DNA from: Altererythrobacter sp. CAU 1644
GTDB taxonomy: Bacteria; Pseudomonadota; Alphaproteobacteria; Sphingomonadales; Sphingomonadaceae
Length of the DNA: 64,000 nt
Assembly (NCBI RefSeq): GCF_029623755.1
Contig: NZ_CP121106.1
Span: forward strand, 372,001 to 436,000
Direction of reading: 5' to 3'
Below the pieces are notes generated by a model. The model was not told the origin of the DNA, made no database searches, and worked only from the letters and a program-made list of their open reading frames with translations. Positions 28,850 to 37,192 of this stretch are shown in pieces; positions within the stretch are counted from its first letter, which is position 1; the number at the start of each line of letters is the position of its first letter. The position numbers and the translations under genes are program-made.

Positions 28850-29542
28850 CTAGCTGGTGCGGTTGTTCCAGTCGCGCGCGGCGCGGCGGATACCGTCGTT
28901 GTCGTGCGGGAACTTGCCCGCCGCCTTGCGCAGCGAGAGCTCGAGCGCGCCCTGCGCCACCATCCTGGCGTCGATCGAGCGATAGGCGCTCTTGGTACCG
29001 CGCAGCAGCGGGTCGATCAGCGGGCTGGCGATCTTGGCCAAACCTTCTCCCACCCGGAAGTCGCTCTGCCGCGATCCCTTGAGCAGGCCGGGGCGCAGGA
29101 TATCGAGGCGCTTCATGCCGACCTTGGCGAGATCGCGCTCAACCTCGCCCTTCACCCGCAGGTAGAAGTTCTTCGACTGCAGGCTCGCGCCGACCGAGCT
29201 GATGGTGACCATGCGCTCGCAACCGGCAGCCACTGCGTTGCGAGCCGTCTCCAGCACGAGGTCGTAATCGACCGCACGAAAGGCCTCTTCATCCTTCCCC
29301 GCGCGCTTCCAGGTCGTGCCAAGCGCGTTGATGAGGGAGATCGGCCGAACGGTTTTCAGCACCTCGTCCCACTCCGATGGATCGGCGAGGATCATTTCCA
29401 TCTTCACCCCGTCAGGCACACGGATTTCGCGACGCGAGATCGCGATCAGCTGGATCTGGTCGCTGGCATTGGCCTCCTCGATGATCGAGCGGCCGATCAA
29501 TCCGGTCGAACCGACCAGCGCGACACGCACCCGCTCAGACAT
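28850..29542 (-). CDS. NAD(P)H-binding oxidoreductase-like protein (NmrA/HTATIP2 type)
   Basis: 230 residues. VRVALVGSTGLIGRSIIEEA is a Rossmann GxxGxxG cofactor loop, followed by ERMVTISSVGAS and DILRPGLLKGSR, as in atypical short-chain dehydrogenases of the HTATIP2/NmrA-like group, which may act as redox sensors or reductases. The YxxxK catalytic pair appears as FYLRVKGE. It overlaps the dgt stop by 8 bases (start 29542, dgt end 29535), so the two genes are probably translated in a coupled way. Function unknown. Confidence 0.8.
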   Translation of the reverse strand: MSERVRVALVGSTGLIGRSIIEEANASDQIQLIAISRREIRVPDGVKMEMILADPSEWDEVLKTVRPISLINALGTTWKRAGKDEEAFRAVDYDLVLETARNAVAAGCERMVTISSVGASLQSKNFYLRVKGEVERDLAKVGMKRLDILRPGLLKGSRQSDFRVGEGLAKIASPLIDPLLRGTKSAYRSIDARMVAQGALELSLRKAAGKFPHDNDGIRRAARDWNNRTS

Positions 29543-30704
29543 TGGTCAGCCCCTTGGGATATTCGCCGTAGATCACCGCACAACTGTCCATCGCGAACCG
29601 GTCGCTCATCCCGGCGATGAAATCGGCGATGATCCGGCTGCGCGCCGGGTCATGCTCCGGCAGCCGATCCTGCCATTCCTGGGGCAGCAAGGTGGCGTCC
29701 TGCGAATAGGCCGCGAACAGGCGCGCAACGACGTCGCGGGCGCGCTCTGCGGTGCCGACCTGTTCGGGATGGTAATAGAGCTTCTCGTACATGAACTTCT
29801 TCAAACCGCGTTCCTGGACTGCGAGCGCGGGAGAAAATCCGCCTAGCTGTCGGCCCGCGTCACGGACTTCCGCCACCGATCCTATCCCATCGACCTGAAC
29901 CTTGGTGTGCTCGATCACGTCGTTCACCATCAGGCCGATCTGGTCGCGCACCAGTTCGCGCAACTGGCGATCGCGGGGGACATTAGGAAAGCGTTTTTCG
30001 ACGGCCCGCCACTGGTCTGCGAGGAAATCGAAGGTCAGCAGGTCTTCGAGGTCGAGAAAACCGGCGCGAAGCCCATCGTCGATGTCGTGATTGTCGTAGG
30101 CGATGTCATCCGCCACCGCTGCCACCTGTGCCTCGAGCGAGGGCCATTGATAGAGGTCGAGTGCATAGGCCTCGTCGAGTTCGGCCATCGCCCAGTTCGG
30201 CGCCGCGATGGGCCCATTGTGCTTGGCAATCCCTTCGAGCAGGTCCCAGCTCAGGTTGAGCCCGTCATGTTTGGGGTATGGGCTTTCGAGCCGCATGACC
30301 GTGCGCAGCGTCTGCGCATTGTGATCGAACCCCCCGTGGCGCTGCATAGCTTCGCACAAGGCCGATTCGCCCGCATGGCCGAACGGCGGATGGCCCAGGT
30401 CGTGCGACAGGCACAGGGCTTCGGTCAGGTCTTCATCCAGGCCGAGCGCCCGCGCGATGACCCGGCCGATTTGCGCGACTTCGAGGCTATGGGTGAGCCT
30501 GGTGCGATAGTGATCGCCATCGGGAGCGATGAAGACCTGGGTCTTCGAGCGCAATCGACGGAAGCTCATCGAATGGATGATCCGGTCGCGGTCGCGCTGG
30601 AATTCGCTCCGTGGCCCACGTGCCCCGCCCCTGTCCTGATCGAACTCACGTCCGCGCGAATTGGCGGGATCTGCTGCGTAGGGGGCCCTGTTCGTCACCT
30701 TCAT
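29535..30704 (-). CDS. dgt: Deoxyguanosinetriphosphate triphosphohydrolase-like protein
   Basis: 389 residues from ATG 30704. HD-domain motifs are clear: THSLEVAQIGR (first His), LSHDLGHPPFGHAGE (HD pair), and VADDIAYDNHDIDDG (Asp). The type with RGREFDQDRGG... and SEFQRDRDRIIHSMSFRRL matches the dGTPase-like type 2 proteins, which hydrolyse dNTPs to deoxynucleoside plus triphosphate and tune dNTP pools. It overlaps the next gene by 8 bases. The upstream region contains a hairpin terminator of the neighbouring unit. Confidence 0.93.
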   Translation of the reverse strand: MKVTNRAPYAADPANSRGREFDQDRGGARGPRSEFQRDRDRIIHSMSFRRLRSKTQVFIAPDGDHYRTRLTHSLEVAQIGRVIARALGLDEDLTEALCLSHDLGHPPFGHAGESALCEAMQRHGGFDHNAQTLRTVMRLESPYPKHDGLNLSWDLLEGIAKHNGPIAAPNWAMAELDEAYALDLYQWPSLEAQVAAVADDIAYDNHDIDDGLRAGFLDLEDLLTFDFLADQWRAVEKRFPNVPRDRQLRELVRDQIGLMVNDVIEHTKVQVDGIGSVAEVRDAGRQLGGFSPALAVQERGLKKFMYEKLYYHPEQVGTAERARDVVARLFAAYSQDATLLPQEWQDRLPEHDPARSRIIADFIAGMSDRFAMDSCAVIYGEYPKGLTNV

Positions 30705-30776
30705 GCGATTAGGGGACCGCCCGGTGCACGACAACGGGAACAATCGGGAAACATCGATCTACTTGATTGCTGGCAG

Positions 30777-30813
30777 AAAAAGAGCCGCCCTCCCTGTGGG
30801 ATTGGGCGGCTCT
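30777..30813 (-). terminator. Strong Rho-independent terminator on the minus strand
   Basis: A perfect 10-bp stem AGAGCCGCCC/GGGCGGCTCT (30781-30790 with 30804-30813) with a 13-base loop is followed on the minus strand by TTTTTCTG. It ends the unit that includes the racemase gene and/or the 6S-like RNA candidate, 190 bases downstream of the racemase stop. Confidence 0.85.
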
Positions 30814-30852
30814 GATGGCCAAACGGCATGCGACCCGAAAGGCCAGAGCGTT

Positions 30853-30990
30853 CTCTGCGTCGCAGGGGTTGGTTACTGTTGAAACCACTCTGCGCTTGAA
30901 AGTTCACTACATCACTTCTGTCGAAAGTGAAGCCGGACTTGTAAAAAATCGACAAGTTGTTGCCGACTGGGGACGACCTGCGCCAAATTG
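30853..30990 (-). ncRNA. Candidate structured RNA, 6S-like (ssrS?)
   Basis: This 190-base gap between the racemase stop and a strong terminator has no credible ORF. Read on the minus strand, GCGCAGGTCGTCCCCAGTCGGC near the 5' end and GGTTTCAACAGTAACC...CCCCTGCGACGC near the 3' end resemble the two central-bubble strands of proteobacterial 6S RNA. CGCAGG (30978-30983) can pair with CCTGCG (30861-30866) as a closing stem. The same 3' CTGCG strand can instead form a local hairpin with CGCAG (30890-30894) around TGGTT/AACCA, a switch like that of 6S after pRNA synthesis. ACTTGT/ACAAGT forms an inner hairpin. The outer closing stem is weak and no covariance test was possible. Confidence 0.38.
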
Positions 30991-31004
30991 AAACAATTGT
31001 TGTT

Positions 31005-31700
31005 TCAGGCCCGCCCGAGAATCCAGTCCGCGGCCACCCGGCAATGAATGCGGGTCGAGTCGAAAATCGGCAGAATATTGGCGTCGACATCCACGACCAT
31101 GTCGAGCTCGGTACAGGCAAGGACGATCGCCTGCGCTCCTTCCTGCTCCTTGCGGGTAATAATGGTGCGGAGCGTGCGTTCTGCATCGCGCGTCGCCTTG
31201 CCCACCATCAGTTCTTCGTAGATGATCCGGTCGACCGCTTCGACATTGGTCATGTCGGGAGGGAGCAAGTCCACACCATGCGCCACCAACCGTTGCCGGT
31301 AGAAGCTTTCGGTCATGACATTGCGGGTCCCGATGAGAGCGGCGCTCTTGCACTCGGCATCCTTCATCGCCTGGCCGACGCAGTCGGCGATGTGGATGAT
31401 CGGAATATCGATGGCACCGGCGACCTCGTCGTAGGCGCGGTGCATCGAGTTGGCACAGATGATCAGTCCTTCCGCACCGGCCTGTTCGAGCCGCTTTGCG
31501 CTGTCGACCAGAACCCGCGCTGCGCGATCCCAGTCGTTGTCCTCGCGCAGGCCGTACAGTTGCTGGAAGTCGAGGCTTTCGATGAGCAGCGGTGCGCTCG
31601 CCATCGGACCCGAATTCCGCTGAACGATCCGATTGATGTTGTCGTAGTACATGGCGGTCGAGACCCAGCTCATACCCCCGATCATGCCCAATTTGCGCAA
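31005..31700 (-). CDS. Aspartate/glutamate racemase-family protein
   Basis: About 231 residues. LGMIGGMSWVSTAMYYDNIN and the two active-site regions LIICANSMHRAYDEV and AIVLACTELDMVVD match cofactor-independent Asp/Glu racemases (YgeA-like). The second catalytic Cys is present (ACTEL); the first position is occupied by the NSMH motif (Ser where others have Cys or Thr), as in broad-specificity or hydantoin-racemase-like members, so the substrate and even activity are uncertain. A TTG at 31700, preceded by GGAAGAGGG and giving MRKLGMIGG, fits homologues better than the GTG at 31721. A TGAAACAA-TTG-TTGTTTCA hairpin covers the stop codon. Confidence 0.85.
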   Translation of the reverse strand: MRKLGMIGGMSWVSTAMYYDNINRIVQRNSGPMASAPLLIESLDFQQLYGLREDNDWDRAARVLVDSAKRLEQAGAEGLIICANSMHRAYDEVAGAIDIPIIHIADCVGQAMKDAECKSAALIGTRNVMTESFYRQRLVAHGVDLLPPDMTNVEAVDRIIYEELMVGKATRDAERTLRTIITRKEQEGAQAIVLACTELDMVVDVDANILPIFDSTRIHCRVAADWILGRA

Positions 31701-31789
31701 CGCCGTTCCCTCTTCCTTCACTCACTCCCCACAGCCAGCCTAGCGGGGCGGGCCCGACAGCGTCCATAGGCTCCGGAAAATCGCCTGAT

Positions 31790-32752
31790 TTATTGCTGTT
31801 CGTTGCTTAACGGCGCGGTAGCGAGCCAGTTCCGCAGATCGCGCGCGCTGCGATCGGCGGCTTCTTCCTGCGGCAAATGGCCGATCCCCTCGTATTCGAT
31901 GAGCGTGCTGTTGGGGAGATGTTTGTCGAACCAGCGGCCCGCCTCGACCGGAATGAGGCGATCTTCGGTGCCCCACAAGATCAGCGTCGGCACGCCTATT
32001 GCCCCGATATCGCCCGCATCGAATGCCTTCCACCCGCGATTGAAGCGGATCCGGGTCGCCTCCCGATTGCCGGGATAGCGCGCCAGTTCCCAGTAACGAT
32101 CGACCGCCTCCGGGGTGACGACAGCCTGGTTCGACACGCTTTGGGAAAGGCTTCGCTCGACCAGCGAGCGAGGCAGAAACTGGCTCATGAAACTGCCGAC
32201 ACCGGGCATCGCGGCCAGTTTGAATGCCAGGTTTCCCCCGCCATCGCGGTTGATCGGCGCACCGCCGGGATCGACCAGCACCATGCCAAGCAACCGCTCG
32301 GGATGCGCCATCGCATAAGCGACGGTGTGGCTCCCGCCCATCGAGTTGCCGGCGAGGACAAAGCGGTCGAGCCCAAGGCGTTCGGCAATGGCGTCGATAT
32401 CCGCGACATAGCCCTCGATCGTGTAATCGCCCTGCGGATCGCTGCCGGTCAGGCCATGCCCCACCTGGTCGAAACGGATGACGCGATAATCCCCTTTCAA
32501 TGCTTCAGCCCAGGGCTGCCAGGTGTGAAGATCCGCATTCGATCCGTGGAGCAGGACTATCGGCAGGCCGTCCTGCGGCCCCTCGTCGCGCAGATGGATC
32601 ACGGCACCGGTCGCGACACGCACGAATTGCGAGGGCGCGCCACCATACTTGTCGCGCATCTCGGCCGGGTCGGTGTCCGGCACTCGGAAAATGAGGAAAG
32701 CCACCAGCAAGATCGCAGCGATCACGCCAAGGATCTTGCCCAGCCGCTTCAT
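31790..32752 (-). CDS. Alpha/beta hydrolase with N-terminal membrane anchor
   Basis: 320 residues. A hydrophobic N-terminal helix (ILGVIAAILLVAFLIF) anchors or exports the protein; the hydrolase domain follows with IVLLHGSNADLHTWQPW (oxyanion hole), VLAGNSMGGSHTVAYA (nucleophile Ser in GNSMGG, about residue 140), LILWGTEDRLIP (Asp) and EGIGHLPQEE (His). It is probably an esterase or lipase of small substrates facing the periplasm. It overlaps the diheme cytochrome stop by 4 bases (ATGA), so it belongs to the beta-helix/cytochrome operon. Confidence 0.88.
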   Translation of the reverse strand: MKRLGKILGVIAAILLVAFLIFRVPDTDPAEMRDKYGGAPSQFVRVATGAVIHLRDEGPQDGLPIVLLHGSNADLHTWQPWAEALKGDYRVIRFDQVGHGLTGSDPQGDYTIEGYVADIDAIAERLGLDRFVLAGNSMGGSHTVAYAMAHPERLLGMVLVDPGGAPINRDGGGNLAFKLAAMPGVGSFMSQFLPRSLVERSLSQSVSNQAVVTPEAVDRYWELARYPGNREATRIRFNRGWKAFDAGDIGAIGVPTLILWGTEDRLIPVEAGRWFDKHLPNSTLIEYEGIGHLPQEEAADRSARDLRNWLATAPLSNEQQ

Positions 32753-33759
32753 CGCTTCATCTCCGCGATCCAGCGCCGCACGATTTCGACACCATCCTTG
32801 TCGATCGTGCCCTTGCCCATCTCGGGCATGGCGACGCCGGGTTCGAGCGAGCCCATGCGGTAGGCGAGGATCGAATTATCCGGTTCACCCGGGACGATGC
32901 TGAACTCATGCCCGCCAGCACCGCGTCCCGCAGCAACGGGCCGCTTGAAGATGCCGATGGCGTGCGGATCGTCCTGTTCCCAGCGCAGGTCGAGGCCCGA
33001 GTTCGAAGCGGTTGCACCGGGCCTGTGGCAGTGCGCACAATTGACATCGAGATAGCCGCGCGCCGCAGCCTCGGTCGGGGTCTCGCTACGCTCTTCCCAC
33101 AGCGGCAGGCGCGTCGCGAGTTCGGGCGCCTGGTCGAGCATGCCTAGCGCTACGTATTGATCGAGCCACTCCGACGACAGGTTGCGCGCCTTGGGCCCGA
33201 TCAGGACAACCTGCCCGTCGAGCCCGTGACATTCCTTGCACTGGTTCTTGTTGGGTACGCGGTAGCTGATCGTTTCGCCCCACGGGGTCGTTACCGGTAG
33301 GCGCGCACCGGCAACCACCAGCTTTGCCTCGGTCTGCTCGTCATTCCACTGATAGGGCAAGGCGACCCAGCCGTCGGCGCGGCGCAGCAGCACGCGCGTT
33401 TCGATGAGGCGCCGATCTTCTCCGTCACCAAAGGCGAAGGTCTTGATCAGCGCGCTCCCGACCGGGAAGTCGATCAGGCCCTCGCCATTCGCGGTGGCCT
33501 GCTGGCCGACGGGAACATAGGCGAAGCGCAGCTTTTCCGCTCCGTCCGAGAACAGCGGGGTATTGAGGCGATAGGGAACCACGCGCGGACTTGGCGCCTG
33601 CTTTGCCGGATCGGTGAAGAAACCGAACTCCGACAGCGTCCGCGGCAAGCGATCCTCCATGATCGCGGCATCGTTGACCGTGTGAGGGACGGTCGCGCGC
33701 ACCGACACCGCGCCCAGCAAGGTCAGGCCTGCCAGCAAGAGGAACCAGTCTTTCTTCAT
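32749..33759 (-). CDS. Diheme c-type cytochrome of the SO2930/HNE_0200 family
   Basis: 336 residues from ATG 33759 with an N-terminal signal peptide (MKKDWFLLLAGLTLLGAVSV). Two CxxCH haem c sites are visible, CKECH (about residue 160) and CAHCH (about residue 220), separated by the WLDQYVALGMLDQ region. The start LSEFGFFTD and end GVAMPEMGKGTIDKDGVEIV match the SO2930-type family, whose electron partner is unknown. It lies 2 bases after the beta-helix gene and overlaps the hydrolase gene by 4. As I recall, the family is commonly found beside this type of beta-helix protein, suggesting a periplasmic redox pair. Confidence 0.9.
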   Translation of the reverse strand: MKKDWFLLLAGLTLLGAVSVRATVPHTVNDAAIMEDRLPRTLSEFGFFTDPAKQAPSPRVVPYRLNTPLFSDGAEKLRFAYVPVGQQATANGEGLIDFPVGSALIKTFAFGDGEDRRLIETRVLLRRADGWVALPYQWNDEQTEAKLVVAGARLPVTTPWGETISYRVPNKNQCKECHGLDGQVVLIGPKARNLSSEWLDQYVALGMLDQAPELATRLPLWEERSETPTEAAARGYLDVNCAHCHRPGATASNSGLDLRWEQDDPHAIGIFKRPVAAGRGAGGHEFSIVPGEPDNSILAYRMGSLEPGVAMPEMGKGTIDKDGVEIVRRWIAEMKR

Positions 33760-33761
33760 CC

Positions 33762-34976
33762 TCAGATCCGCTGCGACAACGCCTCCGGGGCACCCGTGAC
33801 CTTGGCCGCGCCGGAATTGTCGCCGAGCGGTACCTCGAGCGGCCCCGGCTGCGCATCGGCATCGCTCGCGCCCAGCTGGGGCAGGTTGAGCGACCAGCCG
33901 GGCGTGCCCTCGACCACCAGCAGCGCTGGCGTGGCGCCATCGCCCAGACCGTCCCACATGACCGCGGGCAGCGCCCCGCCAAAGGCCGCGATCAGCATGT
34001 CCGACCCGGCCAGGTCGGGCCTTGCGCCACCGCGAACATAATGGTTTTGGCCCACCACCACGCCGCGCGGATAGGGGTTGTAACGCTCGTCATCGTAGCT
34101 CTGGGTATAGGACACGACCATCACCTGCGCGGTGTCGTTGTCCGACAGGACATTGCCCTCGATCAGGACATTGTCATTCGCCATCACCAGAATGCCCGTG
34201 CCGCGCCTGACCCCGCCGACGATATTGCCGGGAGGGGCGAAGTTGTCGACGTCGTTGGTGGCGACGAGGTTGTTACGCACGACCACGTCGCCGCCGCCCA
34301 TCACCGGCAGCCCGGGCAGGTCGAACACCAGGATCCCGCCGGTGTTGTGGATCGCGAGGTTGCTTTCCACCACCGCGTTGCGGCTGTTCTCGATCTCGAT
34401 TCCGGCGACATTGTATTGCGCTATTGAGTTGCGGACAGTGATGTCCTTGCTCTGCCCGACATAGATCCCCGCGTCGGACGCGCCCGACACGACCACGCTG
34501 TCGACCAGCACGCCGGTGCTTTCGACCGGGTAGATCGCGTAGGCTCCGTTCGAGCTCCTCGGCCCGGCGGTCCAGGTCACCCGGATCTTGTGATAGACGA
34601 TGTTGTCGGCGCCCTTGGACTTGATCCCGTCGCCCTTGGGATTGTCGATCCCGAAATCGCGCAAGGTGACGTTGTCGGACGTCACGAGCAGGCCCTCGCC
34701 CGCGTCCTGCTGCGCAGTGAAATCGAGCACGCTGGCGTCCATTCCTGCACCGCGAACGGTCACGCCATCAACATCGAGGCTGAGCCCGTCAGTCAGCGTG
34801 AAACGGCCTGCGCCCAACACGATCTCGTCGCCCGGTTCGGCAAGGATCAGCGCTTCCTGCAGCCGTTCCTGCGCGCCTTCTCCGGGGGCGACATTGTGTG
34901 TTTCGGCCAGGGCAGATGCGCTGGCGGCGAGTGCGGCAATCGTGGCCGCTGTTGTCAGCATCCTCATGGGTTTCAT
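33762..34976 (-). CDS. Exported parallel beta-helix repeat protein
   Basis: 404 residues from ATG 34976, with a signal peptide ending near ASALAETHN. The first part GEGAQERLQEALILAEPGDEIVLGAG is the start of a right-handed beta helix (pectate-lyase/carbohydrate-binding type), followed by repeated strands such as GVLVDSVVVSGASDAGIYVG, ITVRNSIAQYNVAGIEIENS and VVVRNNLVATNDVDN. The uneven repeats are typical of the NosD/pectin-lyase fold. It matches the family found next to SO2930 cytochromes. No catalytic residues can be assigned. It starts an operon with the cytochrome and hydrolase genes. Confidence 0.88.
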   Translation of the reverse strand: MKPMRMLTTAATIAALAASASALAETHNVAPGEGAQERLQEALILAEPGDEIVLGAGRFTLTDGLSLDVDGVTVRGAGMDASVLDFTAQQDAGEGLLVTSDNVTLRDFGIDNPKGDGIKSKGADNIVYHKIRVTWTAGPRSSNGAYAIYPVESTGVLVDSVVVSGASDAGIYVGQSKDITVRNSIAQYNVAGIEIENSRNAVVESNLAIHNTGGILVFDLPGLPVMGGGDVVVRNNLVATNDVDNFAPPGNIVGGVRRGTGILVMANDNVLIEGNVLSDNDTAQVMVVSYTQSYDDERYNPYPRGVVVGQNHYVRGGARPDLAGSDMLIAAFGGALPAVMWDGLGDGATPALLVVEGTPGWSLNLPQLGASDADAQPGPLEVPLGDNSGAAKVTGAPEALSQRI

Positions 34977-35023
34977 GCTGCTACTGACAGAGATGTAAGT
35001 CAATTGCCGATCTGGCAACGACC

Positions 35024-36499
35024 TCAATCGAGCGATTTGACGATTTCCTCGACCATCTTCTTGGCATCGCTGAGCAGCATCATCGTCTGGTCCATGTAGA
35101 ACACGTCGTTGTCGACGCCGGCATAGCCCACCCCGCCCATGCTGCGCTTGATGAAGAACACCTGCTTGGCCTTGTCGACGTCGAACACCGGCATGCCGTA
35201 GATCGGTGAGGACTTGTCAGTCTTGGCAGCCGGATTGACCACGTCGTTGGCGCCGATGATGAAGGCGACGTCGGCCTGGGCGAACTCGCTGTTGATGTCC
35301 TCCAGCTCGAACACCTTGTCATAGGAGACGTTCGCCTCGGCCAGCAGCACGTTCATGTGCCCGGGCATGCGGCCCGCCACCGGGTGGATGGCGAACTTCA
35401 CGTCGACGCCCTTCTCCTCGAGGATGTCGGTCATCTCGCGCAGGGCATGCTGCGCCTGCGCCACCGCCATGCCGTAGCCGGGGATGACGATAACCTTCTC
35501 GGCCTGTTCGAGCATGAAGGCGGCATCTTCCGCGCTGCCGCTCTTGTAGGGGCGCTGCTCGCCCCCGCCCCCGCCCTGCGCGCCGTCCTCGGCACCGAAG
35601 CCGCCCGCGATAACCGAGATAAAGCTGCGATTCATCGCGCGGCACATGATGTAGCTCAGGATCGCGCCCGACGAGCCGACCAGCGCGCCGGTGATGATCA
35701 TCGCGGTGTTGCCGAGCGTGAAGCCCATCGCCGCCGCGGCCCAACCCGAGTAAGAATTGAGCATCGACACCACGACCGGCATGTCCGCCCCGCCGATCGG
35801 GATGATCAACAGGAAGCCGATTGCGAAGGCGAGCACGGTCAGGCCGACGATCAGCGGGAAAGTCTCCTCCGGTCCCGTTGCCATTGCGAACAGCGCAGTC
35901 AGCACGATGATCGCGACCAGGGTGCCGAGGTTGATCACATGCCGCATCGGCAGCAGGATCGGCGCGCCGCTCATCTTGCCCGACAGTTTGGCGAAGGCGA
36001 TCACCGAGCCCGAGAAGGTAATCGCACCAATGGCGATGCCGAGCCCCATTTCGATCTTGGAAACGGCGCTGATCTGCATCGGTAGACTGTAGTCCGTGCC
36101 GATTGTGTCCATCGGGACCAGCAGGCCGAATGCACCCGGGTTGAGATAGGCCGCCCAGCCCACCAATACCGCAGCAAGGCCCACCAGCGAGTGGAACGCC
36201 GCGACCAGTTCGGGCATCTGTGTCATCGCGATGCGGCGGGCGACCACCAGGCCGAACGCGCCGCCGATAAAGATCGCCACGCCGATCTCGACGATATTGG
36301 CAATGTCATGCGTCACCAGCGTCGTCACCACCGCGATCAGCATGCCGAGCATGCCGAAGCGATTGCCCGCGCGGCTGGTAGCCGGGCTCGAAAGCCCGCG
36401 CAGCGCGAGGATGAACAGCACGCCGGCTACGAGATAGGCGACCGCAACCCAGGGATTGACAGTGCCGACCTCGGCACCTGCGGCAAGAAGGGAGAACAT
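35024..36499 (-). CDS. pntB: NAD(P) transhydrogenase subunit beta
   Basis: 491 residues from ATG 36499; the frame extends upstream into the preceding gene region but is not coding there. About nine membrane segments (residues 10-270) are followed by domain III that binds NADP(H): VIVIPGYGMAVAQAQHALRE, KFAIHPVAGRMPGHMNVLLA and FIIGANDVVNPAAK, SPIYGMPVFDVDKAKQVFF. With PntAa and PntAb it couples proton entry to hydride transfer from NADH to NADP+, supplying NADPH. Its ATG overlaps the pntAb stop by one base (TGATG). Confidence 0.97.
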   Translation of the reverse strand: MFSLLAAGAEVGTVNPWVAVAYLVAGVLFILALRGLSSPATSRAGNRFGMLGMLIAVVTTLVTHDIANIVEIGVAIFIGGAFGLVVARRIAMTQMPELVAAFHSLVGLAAVLVGWAAYLNPGAFGLLVPMDTIGTDYSLPMQISAVSKIEMGLGIAIGAITFSGSVIAFAKLSGKMSGAPILLPMRHVINLGTLVAIIVLTALFAMATGPEETFPLIVGLTVLAFAIGFLLIIPIGGADMPVVVSMLNSYSGWAAAAMGFTLGNTAMIITGALVGSSGAILSYIMCRAMNRSFISVIAGGFGAEDGAQGGGGGEQRPYKSGSAEDAAFMLEQAEKVIVIPGYGMAVAQAQHALREMTDILEEKGVDVKFAIHPVAGRMPGHMNVLLAEANVSYDKVFELEDINSEFAQADVAFIIGANDVVNPAAKTDKSSPIYGMPVFDVDKAKQVFFIKRSMGGVGYAGVDNDVFYMDQTMMLLSDAKKMVEEIVKSLD

Positions 36500-36783
36500 C
36501 ACTTCTTCTCCTTCTTCTTGTACATCGCCAGCATGCGCTCGGTTACCGCGAACCCGCCGAAGATGTTGACGCTCGCCAGCACCACGCCCGCCAGCCCGAG
36601 CCACTTGGCAAGCGGACTACCGGCCTCGGCTGCCGCGATCAGCGCGCCGACGATAATCACCGAAGAGATCGCATTGGTCACCGCCATCAGCGGCGTGTGC
36701 AGCGCGGGCGTGACCGACCAGACTACGTAATAGCCGACGAAACACGCCAGCACGAAGATCGAGAGGATCGAAATGAAGTCCAT
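36499..36783 (-). CDS. pntAb: NAD(P) transhydrogenase subunit alpha part 2 (membrane)
   Basis: 94 residues, the transmembrane C-terminal piece of subunit alpha encoded separately, as is common in alphaproteobacteria. FVLACFVGYYVVWSVTPALH, LMAVTNAISSVIIVGALIAA and GFAVTERMLAMYKKKEKK are conserved. It overlaps pntB by one base and is 19 bases downstream of the small lipoprotein gene that lies between it and pntAa. Confidence 0.95.
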   Translation of the reverse strand: MDFISILSIFVLACFVGYYVVWSVTPALHTPLMAVTNAISSVIIVGALIAAAEAGSPLAKWLGLAGVVLASVNIFGGFAVTERMLAMYKKKEKK

Positions 36784-36802
36784 GATTACCCTTCGTGTTG
36801 CA

Positions 36803-37192
36803 TCAGCTCGGCCGCTCTTTCAGCAAGCGCTCGATGGAATTGAGGTGTGTATCCAAAGCCCGCCCGTTCTCGTCGAGCTTTGCCAGCGCCTCGGCAGAGT
36901 CGGTTTCCGGACAGTCGATGTCCATCCTGGAAAGCAATTCGTTCACCTGGGCCTCCACCGAGGCAAACAGTCTACCGCGCGGCAATCCGTTAGCCTGGAC
37001 CTTGAGGTGATGGTAGCGCGCCTTGCCTTTCCGCCAGGGCGATAGCGCAGCTTCGTCGGTGCTGTAGGCGCATCCATCGCTGACGATCCAATATGCAGCT
37101 TCGATCTCCGTTCGGAGCTTGGAATCATGCGCGTTGGCCGAGCACGCACCGAGGGACAACAGCATCAGCAAGCTGCCTGCGCCCAGCCTCAC
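36803..37192 (-). CDS. Small lipoprotein of unknown function inside the pnt operon
   Basis: 129 residues starting at a GTG at 37192 that overlaps the pntAa stop (GTGA). The N-terminus LLMLLSLGACSANA looks like a lipoprotein signal peptide with lipobox LGAC. The remaining soluble part has two cysteines (SDGCAY and DIDCPE) that may form a disulfide and a helical C-terminus (AEALAKLDENGRALDTHLN). I do not recognise a family. Its position between pntAa and pntAb with coupling to pntAa is unusual. Confidence 0.7.
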   Translation of the reverse strand: MRLGAGSLLMLLSLGACSANAHDSKLRTEIEAAYWIVSDGCAYSTDEAALSPWRKGKARYHHLKVQANGLPRGRLFASVEAQVNELLSRMDIDCPETDSAEALAKLDENGRALDTHLNSIERLLKERPS

